A DNA stretch of 64,000 nucleotides from Sediminibacillus dalangtanensis. Its GTDB lineage: Bacteria; Bacillota; Bacilli; Bacillales; Amphibacillaceae. Shown one piece after another: positions 1 through 8,218 of the stretch. The stretch lies in the NCBI RefSeq assembly GCF_017792025.1, contig NZ_CP046956.1:3782001-3846000 (forward strand). Reading direction: 5' to 3'. The notes below the pieces were generated by a model. That model did no database searches. It was not told where the DNA came from and saw only the letters and a program-made list of their open reading frames with translations. How positions within the stretch are numbered: position 1 is the first letter of the stretch; every line of letters begins with the position of its first letter. The translations under genes and the position numbers were made by a program.

Positions 1-253
1 TATTGATGCCCAGCTTGTGTCCCCAGTAGTTGACAATATATTGTAAAAAGGTACTTAAAACATATAATCCAAACAACCCAATGCTGACCCAGGCGATGGC
101 ATTCCAATTATGAGTCGGCAGCAGTTTATCGACAAACCTTTGCACAGCCAGCGGAAAGGCAAGCTCCAGCAAAGCGACAATCACTGCGCAGGAAAAGTCG
201 ATAGTAAACAATTTTCGGTGCGGTAGATAATAAGCAAAAAAACGCGAAATCAC
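1..253 (-). CDS. ABC transporter permease/ATP-binding protein, N-terminal part only
   Basis: The gene runs off the left edge, so only about 84 N-terminal residues are present. A GTG start at 253 follows an AAAGGAAG ribosome binding site. The protein begins MISRFFAYYLPHRKLFTIDF, continues with hydrophobic stretches, and contains the LELAFPLAVQRFVDKLLP pattern found at the start of type IV half-transporters of the MsbA/BmrA class, which export lipids, drugs or peptides. This places TM1 and the first periplasm-facing loop in the window. The nucleotide-binding domain would lie outside, so substrate and completeness cannot be judged. Family assignment rests on these N-terminal motifs only. Confidence 0.72.
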   Translation of the reverse strand, partial: MISRFFAYYLPHRKLFTIDFSCAVIVALLELAFPLAVQRFVDKLLPTHNWNAIAWVSIGLFGLYVLSTFLQYIVNYWGHKLGIN

Positions 254-361
254 GTATAGCACTTCCTTTAATTCGACAAGTCTATTCGGATTATATGCCT
301 TTGCAGGTCATTAGGCAAGAAAGAATCGTAGCGAATGGAGCAAAATAACTCTTTTCATAGA

Positions 362-394
362 AAAAAGGCAGGGATACGGCCCTTGCCTTCACCA
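362..394 (-). terminator. Rho-independent terminator of the 395-1009 gene
   Basis: On the minus strand a GC-rich hairpin (AAGGCAAGGG, loop, CCCTGCC) is followed by a run of six T, directly after the stop codon of the secreted unknown. Confidence 0.75.
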
Positions 395-1009
395 TTAGGG
401 TAATACCGTCTGGTTATGATTGTCCCAAGCATTATGTTTTCTATCTAACTTATAGAAAATCGCATCTAATTTTTCCATTATTTCTTCTTTCACAGTTTCG
501 TTATCGCTGTTTTTGTACTTATCCAATAGCTTAAAAGCTTTGGTAATGTCGTCTTCCGCATATCCAAAACCTCTTATAGTATGTGCGTACGTTTCTATAG
601 TGGATGCCATTTTTTCTTCCGCTAAAGGATATTCCTTATTTGAATAATTTCCATTTCGAAGGGCGTCAACAAAAGTATGTGCTCGTTTTATCGCTATTCC
701 TGGTTCATTATTGATAGAAACAGAGTTTTCATGAACCACCTTGTCGTCTGTGGTTTGACCAAAATGATTTTCCTTGGTGAGTTTATCTCTATCAACTTGG
801 ACCGGCAATGGGTAGTCTTCATCCGATTCAAAAGCTTCTGCTAAACCATTATTTGAGACATTGCGATCTGTAAGCTCGTTCATTGCTGCGTGTACCACAT
901 CTTTATCAGCAGATTGACTGTCGAAGTCTCCCACGTTGATTACTCCCAATACAATTAAGGATGCAATAACAAATCCAAAGCATGCCCATTTCATGATTCT
1001 GTTTTGCAT
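395..1009 (-). CDS. Predicted secreted or membrane-anchored protein of unknown function
   Basis: 204 residues. An AAGGGGAT site precedes ATG 1009. Residues 1-30 are a basic N-terminus and a hydrophobic stretch (MKWACFGFVIASLIVLGVI), which is either a signal peptide or a single N-terminal anchor. The rest is polar, rich in D, E, K and N, and probably mostly helical in its second half (residues 105-195). I recognise no domain and no catalytic motif. It stands alone, with a terminator behind it, and is divergent from the InhA protease gene. Its role is unknown; an extracellular or wall-associated protein is the most that can be said. Confidence 0.7.
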   Translation of the reverse strand: MQNRIMKWACFGFVIASLIVLGVINVGDFDSQSADKDVVHAAMNELTDRNVSNNGLAEAFESDEDYPLPVQVDRDKLTKENHFGQTTDDKVVHENSVSINNEPGIAIKRAHTFVDALRNGNYSNKEYPLAEEKMASTIETYAHTIRGFGYAEDDITKAFKLLDKYKNSDNETVKEEIMEKLDAIFYKLDRKHNAWDNHNQTVLP

Positions 1010-1233
1010 AATATCCCCTTCCTATTTAAGTCTTTCTATCAAGCGTACCGGAATATCCCCAAGGTCTCAACCCATTTTTTGGCATTTGCTATTTATCTCC
1101 ATAAAAGGATGCCGAATTTGCTTTTTGGAGAATTCCCTGAAGCGCAGATTCTAGGAAAACTTATATCTTTTAATAGATCACTCCCTACTATATACCCAAT
1201 TTTCTAAGCGGCCGCCGGGCAAATCTTACCATT

Positions 1234-1261
1234 TTGTAGAAACTTATGTGTTATTTATAGT
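1234..1261 (+). promoter_or_regulatory. Candidate sigma-A promoter of the InhA gene
   Basis: TTGTAG at 1234-1239 and TATAGT at 1256-1261 are separated by 16 bp and lie about 70 bp upstream of the TTG start. The rest of 1010-1328 shows no gene or clear structure. Confidence 0.45.
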
Positions 1262-1328
1262 AATCTACTAGGATTTTATGGTATTTTATAGATTGTAAAT
1301 ATTCAGAAAATTACGAGGGGGAGTTTTT

Positions 1329-3686
1329 TTGAACAAACGAAAAATCGCTTCAACTGCTATGGCGATGGCTTTAGGTTTGAGTACCTTGACCGTTGGTGCT
1401 CTATCACCGGTCCAAAAAGCACAGGCAGAAACGTTGAGTCCAAAGGTTCCTACGGCTCAAGTCGGTTCACCGGTTGACCTGGGAATTGCCAATGACGAGA
1501 AGCTGATCGAGATGTTGAAAGAAGAGGGGAAAATTGCTGCGGATGCCACAGCTGAGGAGGCTCAAGAAGCATTAAACCGTTTTTTGAAGGCAAAGGCAAA
1601 AGGTGCTCCAAAAGAGGAAACGCCTGACTCAGAAGTAAACAAAAAAGATGTTCTAAATGATAACAAAAGCAATAATGCATTGACGAATGGGAAAGGAAAC
1701 AAACTTGGCATAGCCAAGAAGAATAAAGTAGGCAGTGTCGAAGAAGAATCGTATGACGGCTCTGTCCGGGAAGACAAAGTGTTGGTACTTGCCATCGACT
1801 TCCCAGATTATGAGAAAAGTTCGATCACAGAAGATGAAACAGATATGTTCTATGAAGATTATACCCATGATCACTTCCAAGACATGATTTTTGGAGAAAA
1901 TGGCTATGAAGGACCAAATGGAGAAAATCTTGTCTCGATGAAACAATACTATGAGCAGCAGTCCGGCGGAAGTTATACAGTGGACGGAACGGTAGCCGGC
2001 TGGTACACAGCCGATCACGAAGCGGCTTACTATGGCGGAAATTACCCGACACCTGATGGCAGTGACGCGCGTCCACGTGAATTGGTGTACGAAGCATTGA
2101 GCAAGGCAGCGCAAGACCCGAACGTCAATTTGTCAGAATACGACCAATGGGATCGCGATGACTATGACGGTGACGGCGTCTACCATGAGCCGGACGGAAT
2201 TATCGACCATTTGATGGTCATCCATGCCGGTGTTGGGGAAGAAGCAGGCGGAGGTAACCTGGGAGCAGATGCTATCTGGTCACACCGCTGGAATCTTGGC
2301 AACCTGGTTGCTGTTCCTGGCGCAAGCTCAGACAGCCCTCGTTTCGGTGGACAGTTGGCAGCCTATGACTATACCATCGAGCCAGAAGATGGAGCTGCCG
2401 GCGTATTCGCACATGAATACGGCCATGACCTTGGCCTGCCGGATGAATATGATACCCAATATACCGGAGCGGGTGAGCCTGTTTCTTACTGGTCGATCAT
2501 GTCAAGCGGCAGCTGGGCAGGAGACGTACCAGGTACAGAACCTAGTGGTTTCAGTCCTTATGCAAAAGAGTACTTACAAGCTGAACATGGCGGCAATTGG
2601 CTAAGCGGAACGAACTTGAACGCGGATGAAATCACCGGCAACGGTACGAGCATCCTGCTCGATGAAGGGGTAACAAAAGGCACGAACAACGATGCCGTAA
2701 GAATTGACCTTCCGGATAAAGAAACCGAAGTAAACCAGCCTGCCAGCGGTCAGTATGAATACTTTAGCGGCAGCGGAAACAATCTGGATAACTCCATGAC
2801 GTTGAGTGTCGATTTAACCGGAGCATCCAGTGCTGAACTGAACTTTAAAGCATGGTATAACATTGAATCAGATTGGGATTATGCTTCCGTAAAAGTAAAT
2901 GGTGAATCAATTGAAGGAAACATCACTACAACAGAAGATCCAAATGGACAGAATCCTGGATATGGGATCACTGGCAATTCTGATGGATGGGTGGATGCCA
3001 GCTTCGACTTGTCCAGCTATGCCGGGCAAGAGGTGGAAGTAGAATTGAACTACTGGACAGACGTCGCAGTGGCGCAGCCTGGTTTCTATGTGGATGACAT
3101 TACGGTCACTGCAGACGGAACTGCAGTCGTGGAAGACGATGCCGAGGGTGACTCTCCGTTTGCATTGGATGGATTTGTAAAGGATGAAGGAAAGTTCTAT
3201 TCAGAACATTATTACCTGCTTGAGTGGAGATCCCACAACGGGGTGGATGAAGGGCTAGCTCACATTCGCAGAGGTGCAAGCCTGATGAGTTTTGACGAAG
3301 GTCTCATGGTCTGGTATGTCGATAACTCCTATAGTGAAAACTGGACCGGTGTACACCCTGGTGAAGGATTCCTAGGCGTGGTTGATGCCGACCAGCATAC
3401 GAATTACTGGAGTGACGGTTCGGTAGCAGATACCCGCTATCAGCTGAACGACGCCGCATTCAGCCTGCACAAGTCTAGTAAAATGTTCCTTGATTATACC
3501 GAAACACTCGGCGTAACATTGACAGATAACCATACCAAACGCCGTCCATTGTTCGATGACAGTGCCGATTACAGCAATCCAGGATTGCCAGATGCAGGAC
3601 GCAATGTTCCTACAGAAGGATTGAAGTTCCGCATTATCGGAGAAAGCACTGATGGAACAGTAGGAAACGTATTGATTTATAAGTAA
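1329..3686 (+). CDS. inhA: Immune inhibitor A-type secreted M6 metalloprotease
   Basis: 785 residues with a TTG start behind an excellent ACGAGGGGG site. Residues 1-33 form a Sec signal peptide with an AXA-type end (KAQA). The mature region carries the M6 zinc motif HEYGHDLGLPDEYD at about residues 362-375: two His ligands, the catalytic Glu, and an Asp as third ligand. The region beyond residue 430 resembles the beta-rich C-terminal part of InhA proteins. Length agrees with InhA of Bacillus cereus (about 790-800). InhA enzymes are secreted proteases that cut antimicrobial peptides, matrix and coat proteins; they are best known from insect and mammalian pathogens but also occur in environmental Bacillaceae. 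The gene is monocistronic, with a strong terminator just behind it. Confidence 0.95.
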   Translation: MNKRKIASTAMAMALGLSTLTVGALSPVQKAQAETLSPKVPTAQVGSPVDLGIANDEKLIEMLKEEGKIAADATAEEAQEALNRFLKAKAKGAPKEETPDSEVNKKDVLNDNKSNNALTNGKGNKLGIAKKNKVGSVEEESYDGSVREDKVLVLAIDFPDYEKSSITEDETDMFYEDYTHDHFQDMIFGENGYEGPNGENLVSMKQYYEQQSGGSYTVDGTVAGWYTADHEAAYYGGNYPTPDGSDARPRELVYEALSKAAQDPNVNLSEYDQWDRDDYDGDGVYHEPDGIIDHLMVIHAGVGEEAGGGNLGADAIWSHRWNLGNLVAVPGASSDSPRFGGQLAAYDYTIEPEDGAAGVFAHEYGHDLGLPDEYDTQYTGAGEPVSYWSIMSSGSWAGDVPGTEPSGFSPYAKEYLQAEHGGNWLSGTNLNADEITGNGTSILLDEGVTKGTNNDAVRIDLPDKETEVNQPASGQYEYFSGSGNNLDNSMTLSVDLTGASSAELNFKAWYNIESDWDYASVKVNGESIEGNITTTEDPNGQNPGYGITGNSDGWVDASFDLSSYAGQEVEVELNYWTDVAVAQPGFYVDDITVTADGTAVVEDDAEGDSPFALDGFVKDEGKFYSEHYYLLEWRSHNGVDEGLAHIRRGASLMSFDEGLMVWYVDNSYSENWTGVHPGEGFLGVVDADQHTNYWSDGSVADTRYQLNDAAFSLHKSSKMFLDYTETLGVTLTDNHTKRRPLFDDSADYSNPGLPDAGRNVPTEGLKFRIIGESTDGTVGNVLIYK

Positions 3687-3689
3687 TGA

Positions 3690-3723
3690 ACAAAAAAAGC
3701 CGGCTCAGCAGCCGGCTTTTTTG
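3690..3723 (+). terminator. Rho-independent terminator of inhA
   Basis: Hairpin AAAGCCGGCT-CAGC-AGCCGGCTTT followed by a T run, starting four bases after the stop codon. Confidence 0.9.
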
Positions 3724-3806
3724 TGTCTATTTTTTGTCGCTCCATTGCAGAAATAGTGAAGAGAGGGATTTTTTTGATATAGTAAAAGGGACAAGGAGGA
3801 ACAAAC

Positions 3807-4118
3807 ATGATTTCCATAACTCAACCTGCAGCAAAATGGTACATAAAGGAACTGGATTTGTCGGAAGGAGATGCCGTCCGATTTTATGCGAGATACGGCG
3901 GTCATGGCGGCTTGCACAGGGGATTCTCTCTTGCCCTTGCAATCGAGCAGCCAAAGGAGCCGGTTTTTCGCACCGAGTCATTAGGCATTACTTTCTTTGT
4001 GGAAGAATCGGATGCCTGGTATTTTGAAGGGTATAACTTCCATATTAAATATAAACGGAAATACGAAGAAGTCGAATTTGCGTTTGAACCTATAGAAAAC
4101 GTCAATGAGAACGATTAG
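3807..4118 (+). CDS. HesB/YneR-like protein lacking the Fe-S cysteines
   Basis: 103 residues, ATG preceded by AAGGAGG. It starts MISITQPAAKWYIKELDLSE and contains the GDAVRFYARYGG segment typical of the HesB/IscA-fold proteins named YneR or YfhF in Bacillus. A-type Fe-S carriers have three conserved Cys; this protein contains none, as usual for the YneR branch, so Fe-S carrier activity is unlikely. It is a single-gene unit in the cytosol. Function is unknown. Family assignment is from the overall pattern and length. Confidence 0.8.
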   Translation: MISITQPAAKWYIKELDLSEGDAVRFYARYGGHGGLHRGFSLALAIEQPKEPVFRTESLGITFFVEESDAWYFEGYNFHIKYKRKYEEVEFAFEPIENVNEND

Positions 4119-4159
4119 ACAGAGAGTGCAATTATAAACATTCTGCCGTGATAAGAAAA

Positions 4160-4295
4160 GCAGGGGCAAGATGCACGACTCCTCTGGGAAAAGCAACAAC
4201 TGAGATCCCGCAGAAAAGCAGGCTTTGCTTTTCGAGGGGGCTGAAGTGTTACCAGCGGATAGCGAGTATCTTGCAGAAGCGGCGGGACATTACGC
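4160..4295 (+). repeat. Dispersed Bacillaceae repeat, family A, copy 1 (degenerate)
   Basis: The block running from GACTCCTCTGGGAAAAGC to the GCGAGTATCTTGCAGAAGCGG segment matches a non-coding element that, from memory, is frequent in Bacillaceae genomes (GACTCCTGCGGGA ... GCGAAGTATCTTGCCGCAGCGG). Two further copies in the opposite orientation are at 24285-24446 and 63925-64000. Open frames inside it are not genes. Confidence 0.75.
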
Positions 4296-4344
4296 ATTTT
4301 CAAAAGTGTGTTTTCCTGATCACCATTTTAAGCTTTCTTTTCTA

Positions 4345-4467
4345 GGACAAAAGCGCAAGCGCCTTGCTCACCCCCGACAAGCTTAAGAACAGCCTCGGCG
4401 TGGCGCTTTTTGCCACACAGAGGGTGGGCTTAAGACCTCGAGGGGGTAGGCGCTGGAGCTGGACGTG
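4345..4467 (+). repeat. Dispersed repeat, family B
   Basis: A 120-bp block that starts with AAAGCGCAAGCGCC and ends with GGCGCTGGAGCTGGAC. The ends contain complementary GCGCC/GGCGC, and an internal hairpin GTGGCGCTTTTTGCCAC is visible. From memory this type of short structured repeat is scattered through Bacillaceae genomes. Only one copy is seen here. Confidence 0.65.
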
Positions 4468-4525
4468 GCTGTTTCAGCCAATAATTATCCACAGACAGTT
4501 AAATTTATAATTTCCTATACAATTA

Positions 4526-4588
4526 AAAAACTGCCGAAAAAAATCCGGCAGCTAGCAAGCACCGCCGGATGGCGGTGCTTTTCTTTAT
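4526..4588. terminator. Paired hairpins acting as terminators
   Basis: Two adjacent stem-loops: CTGCCG-loop-CGGCAG at 4531-4553 with T6 on the minus strand, and AGCACCGCC-GGAT-GGCGGTGCT at 4559-4581 with a T-rich tail on the plus strand. The first closes the small minus-strand gene at 4599-4697. Confidence 0.7.
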
Positions 4589-4598
4589 TTATCGCACA

Positions 4599-4697
4599 TT
4601 AATATCGGCCCGCATTGCGGCGGCTGTTTCTGAATTTACGGATGAGCGGATAAACCATCGGCCCCCACTTGATCAACCTTTTGATCCATTTTCCCAT
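4599..4697 (-). CDS. 32-residue basic small protein
   Basis: ATG 4697 sits behind a strong GGAGGATCC site and the frame ends with TAA at 4599. The product begins MGKWIKRLIKWGPMVYP and ends in an Arg/Asn-rich tail (KFRNSRRN). It is amphipathic and strongly basic, with a WGPMVYPLI hydrophobic patch. Evidence that it is real: the ribosome binding site, correct spacing, a terminator behind it, and resemblance to short proteins with a K-x-x-x-K-W/Y-G-P-x-x-Y-P pattern that I recall from other Bacillaceae. It lies upstream of nothing on its strand, so it is probably a separate transcript or the 3' end of the amidase transcript's opposite side. Function unknown. Confidence 0.6.
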   Translation of the reverse strand: MGKWIKRLIKWGPMVYPLIRKFRNSRRNAGRY

Positions 4698-4759
4698 AGT
4701 ACGGATCCTCCTTTGTTGTAGGTAATTTCCCTTTTTTCATTGGATCCTAAACAAAAATA

Positions 4760-6250
4760 TCATTTCCGGTTAATTGCAGCTGCTTCGGTATCCAGCCAAA
4801 AATCCGTTTTCTCCAGTTGACCGGCTATCTGCAGTAATAGAACTTCCCATCCTTTTGGAGCAATGAACTGAACCCCCATCGGCAGACCGCTGTCAGACAA
4901 GTGTACAGGCACTGTCATCGCCGGCTGCCCGGTCAAATTGGCCAGCTGCGTATGTGGAGTATATGTCAAACTCGGTTCGAACATTTCATAAACCATCTCC
5001 TGCTGTCTGCGTTTGTTGACACTCTCCACCTTCAGCAATTGCTCGGTTTCTTCCACAGTATGAGTAAGTTCTCCATTCTCCGGTGCCGGGTGGGCATTGG
5101 CCGGAGTGATATAAAAATCGTATCGTTTATGAAAATCAGCCATAGCCGCAGCAGCGGTATCCCATTCAGCCAGGCTGCGGGAATATTCAGCCGCCGTCAC
5201 GTTCTGACCGGCCCGGTACAACACCCAGGAGACAATCTCCATGTCATCAAATGTCATCTTTCTGTCCAACGCTTTCTCCATACCAGCCATCATAGCAGAA
5301 ATTTCTCCACTATTCATGATATAGTAGTTCTCCATCAGTCTGATGCCATCGATGGGAGCTTCCATCTCCTCAACTTCATGACCTTGTTCCTCCAGCCACC
5401 GTGCCACTTTATGTACAGCAGTCTCGGCCTCTTTACTTACAGGAGTTCCCACCGGCGAAGCCGTCGTATAAGCAACCCGGTATTTTTTCCTTAAGGGTTT
5501 TTGCATATCCTTCAAGTAATTGCCTTCATACAGCGGGATATGGAATGCAGCTTCCTGTTGAAAGGTCTGGAGCAGATCCAGCATCGCTGCACTGTCCCGA
5601 ACGGAACGGGACAACGCAAAGTCGATTGAAGCTCCTTGCCACTGTCGCCCATTCCCCGGACCGACCGGTGTCCTTCCTCTTGTCGGTTTTAAACCGAATA
5701 AACCAGTAAAAGAGGCTGGAATTCGGATAGATCCGCCACCGTCACTCGCACCGGCGACGGGCACGATGCCGGATGCAACAGCAGCTGCTGAGCCCCCGCT
5801 TGACCCGCCTGATGAATGGTTTCTGTTCCATGGATTTTTTGTCGCTCCATAAAGTTCCGGTTCGGATATATTTTTCAGTCCGAATTCTGGTGTATTGGTT
5901 TGTCCGATAAATAAAAATCCTGCTTTACGGAGACGCGCCACTAAATTGGAGTCCCTTTTTGCAATATTGTCACGTAATAAACGAGAGCCGGCGGTCAAAG
6001 GCTCCCCCTCCATTGCCTGGGAAATATCTTTCAATGCCATCGGTACACCGGCAAATGGTTGGGCGTCTACATCAAGCTGTTCCGCTTCTTTGAAGACCTT
6101 GTCTTTACGAGAACGAATCACGGCATTTAATGCGGGATTCACTTCTTCCAAACGTTGAAACGCATGCTCCAGCAATTCCTGTGGCTTCACTTGCCTTTGT
6201 TTTACCAATTCTGCCAACCCGACTGCATCATATTGGTTATATGTATCCAT
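4760..6250 (-). CDS. Amidase (amidase-signature family)
   Basis: 496 residues, ATG start. The amidase signature is complete: catalytic Lys in PMALKDISQA (about residue 93), the GGSSGGSAAAVASG loop with the bridging Ser (about 148-161), and the nucleophilic Ser in DGGGSIRIPAS (about 170-180). These enzymes hydrolyse carboxylic amides to acid and ammonia in the cytosol. The protein is not the GatA subunit: there are no gatB/gatC neighbours and the sequence around the signature differs. The closest relatives are stand-alone Bacillus amidases of undefined substrate, including 6-aminohexanoate-cyclic-dimer hydrolase-like proteins. Monocistronic, divergent from the YetF-like gene. Confidence 0.88.
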   Translation of the reverse strand: MDTYNQYDAVGLAELVKQRQVKPQELLEHAFQRLEEVNPALNAVIRSRKDKVFKEAEQLDVDAQPFAGVPMALKDISQAMEGEPLTAGSRLLRDNIAKRDSNLVARLRKAGFLFIGQTNTPEFGLKNISEPELYGATKNPWNRNHSSGGSSGGSAAAVASGIVPVAGASDGGGSIRIPASFTGLFGLKPTRGRTPVGPGNGRQWQGASIDFALSRSVRDSAAMLDLLQTFQQEAAFHIPLYEGNYLKDMQKPLRKKYRVAYTTASPVGTPVSKEAETAVHKVARWLEEQGHEVEEMEAPIDGIRLMENYYIMNSGEISAMMAGMEKALDRKMTFDDMEIVSWVLYRAGQNVTAAEYSRSLAEWDTAAAAMADFHKRYDFYITPANAHPAPENGELTHTVEETEQLLKVESVNKRRQQEMVYEMFEPSLTYTPHTQLANLTGQPAMTVPVHLSDSGLPMGVQFIAPKGWEVLLLQIAGQLEKTDFWLDTEAAAINRK

Positions 6251-6415
6251 GCTTTCCCTCCTGCTTATTGACTGATTGTCCGATTATCTTTCTATTTTGC
6301 AATAACTGGCTTCATAGATAAAGCCAAAGCTCTCCACCACCTGCATAAATACAGCTAAACGAGCCAAATTAAATACAACCGGAGACAACTCTACAGAAAG
6401 GGTGTGAACGACCAT

Positions 6416-7141
6416 ATGGCCGATTTTTTCAAAGATTCCTTGCTCGTCCTGTTTCGGATAGCCACTATCCTGCCCTTTTTATTAATTATTACCTTATTCA
6501 TGGGAAAACGGGCCATTGGAGAACTGCCCGTATTCGACTTTTTAATCGTGTTGACAATCGGAGCAGTCGTTGGCGCAGATATTGCCGATCCTGGCATCGA
6601 ACATCTGCCAACCGTTATCGCCGTGCTGGGAATTGCCGTACTGCAGCGCCTTGTAGCCAAATGGAAGCTATCAAGCCGTAAATTCGGCAAACTAGTGACC
6701 TTTGAACCGACACTCGTCATCCAAAACGGGAAGCTGTTAAGGGGAAACTTAAAAAAAATCCATTATTCCATCGATAATGTCCTGCAGATGCTCCGGGAAA
6801 AAAATGTGTTTGATATTTCGGAGGTAGAGACAGCTGTCATCGAGGCAAACGGTTCCCTGAGTGTATTGAAAAAATCACAAAAAAACACGGTCACGCGGGA
6901 AGACATGGGTCTCTCCCAGCAAGCAGCCAGTATTGCTTATCCAGTCGTAATGGAAGGAAAGATATATCATTCCGTTCTGGAAAAATTCCAGGTCGATCAG
7001 GACTGGCTGTTGAACCAGCTAGCAGCCCAAAATATACCTGACCCGGAATCGGTCTTTCTTGCCACCATTAATCAGCAATTGGAACTGCACATTTCGTTGA
7101 AAGATGAGGCGACAATCGATTTGCCGCCGGTCATTCACTAG
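6416..7141 (+). CDS. YetF/DUF421 family membrane protein
   Basis: The first candidate start is GTG 6404, but it is only about 2 bases from the AAAGGG site; ATG 6416 is better spaced, giving 241 residues. Three hydrophobic segments occupy about residues 5-85 (including FMGKRAIGELPVFDFLIVLTIG), followed by a soluble region with the conserved RGNLKKIHYSIDNVLQMLRE segment. This is the two-domain arrangement of YetF-type proteins: N-terminal transmembrane domain and C-terminal cytosolic DUF421 domain. B. subtilis has several paralogues, some under sporulation control, of poorly defined function. It converges on the DMT transporter with a 3-bp gap, so no independent terminator is visible. Confidence 0.85.
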   Translation: MADFFKDSLLVLFRIATILPFLLIITLFMGKRAIGELPVFDFLIVLTIGAVVGADIADPGIEHLPTVIAVLGIAVLQRLVAKWKLSSRKFGKLVTFEPTLVIQNGKLLRGNLKKIHYSIDNVLQMLREKNVFDISEVETAVIEANGSLSVLKKSQKNTVTREDMGLSQQAASIAYPVVMEGKIYHSVLEKFQVDQDWLLNQLAAQNIPDPESVFLATINQQLELHISLKDEATIDLPPVIH

Positions 7142-7144
7142 GTT

Positions 7145-8050
7145 TTACACACGGTTTGCTTTTCCATGCCGGTTTTCAAGTTGCTTCTCTCCCCCTGTTA
7201 ACACAACCATCCCGCTCAGAAGAACCAGCATGCCAAACCAGGAAACAGCAGTTAGTGTTTCTCCGACCAAAAACACACCCAATACAGCTGCAGTAAGCGG
7301 CTCTGCCAAGGACAATGTGACCGCTGTGGAAGAATGTATCCCCCGTAGACCAAGTGAAAACAGAAGATAAGCCGCACTGGTTGCAGCGATTCCGAGGTGA
7401 AGACCAACGGCTATTCCCTGCCACTGTTCAATCCAGGTCATATCATACAAAAACAGCAGCGGAGCAAGCAGCAGCGCACTACCAGTAAAGATAACAGCTG
7501 TTACCGACAGCGCGGAACGGTTTTCCATTAGCTGCTTACTCGTCAAGGAGTAGACAGCAAAGGACAAACCGGCACCGAGTGCAAGCAGTACTCCTAGCGG
7601 CCGGACAGTCACTGTGCCGGTGTTCACAAACAGTAATAGACATCCAGTAACTGCCAGCAATGTAGCTATTCCCCACCGGATCGTCTGTTTTTTTCGATAA
7701 AAAACCACTTCCAAAATCCCTGCCAAAATAGGGGCACTTCCTATCGCCGTTACTGTTCCGACAGCCACGCCTGTCATCGTCACCGCGGAAAAGAACAGCG
7801 GCTGATAACAAGCCATACTGATCACCGCAGGTAGCGCCTGCTTCGACGAAAACCCTCGCAAGGAACTGCCCTTCCTATCAAATAACAACAATAACAGGAG
7901 AAGTGTAACACCCCCTACAGCAAGCCGGATAGTTCCCACAGCCACTGGGTGCGCCGTTTCCGGTGCAAATGTCTGTGCTGTCCCGGTCGTCCCCCAAAGC
8001 ACGGCCCCGCATATGACAAGCAGGAATGGCATCCTCTCTCTCATGATCAT
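7145..8050 (-). CDS. EamA/DMT-superfamily permease
   Basis: About 301 residues. TTG 8053 and ATG 8050 are adjacent; the AAGGG site favours ATG 8050. There are ten hydrophobic segments in two EamA repeats: FLLVICGAVLWGTTGTAQTF opens the first and GAGLSFAVYSLTSKQL opens the second, a sign of the internal duplication. Members export amino acids, nucleosides or other metabolites across the cytoplasmic membrane by proton exchange. No substrate can be named. It is unlinked to the neighbouring genes functionally. Confidence 0.87.
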   Translation of the reverse strand: MIMRERMPFLLVICGAVLWGTTGTAQTFAPETAHPVAVGTIRLAVGGVTLLLLLLLFDRKGSSLRGFSSKQALPAVISMACYQPLFFSAVTMTGVAVGTVTAIGSAPILAGILEVVFYRKKQTIRWGIATLLAVTGCLLLFVNTGTVTVRPLGVLLALGAGLSFAVYSLTSKQLMENRSALSVTAVIFTGSALLLAPLLFLYDMTWIEQWQGIAVGLHLGIAATSAAYLLFSLGLRGIHSSTAVTLSLAEPLTAAVLGVFLVGETLTAVSWFGMLVLLSGMVVLTGGEKQLENRHGKANRV

Positions 8051-8218
8051 CAAGCAACCCTTCTATACAAGAATCTATACATTTCTTTCTAATTAGTATA
8101 AATAATTACGAATATTTTGACGATGAAAAAGGTAGAACTGCTGCTTTGTACCTATGATAGAAGAAAGCATTTCCTTAAAAGCAGCTGACCTGACACAAAC
8201 AACGATGGGGGTATTACC

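Noticed and set aside
4760..6250. GatA subunit of the tRNA amidotransferase
   Set aside because: No gatC/gatB neighbours and the flanking signature sequence fits stand-alone amidases.
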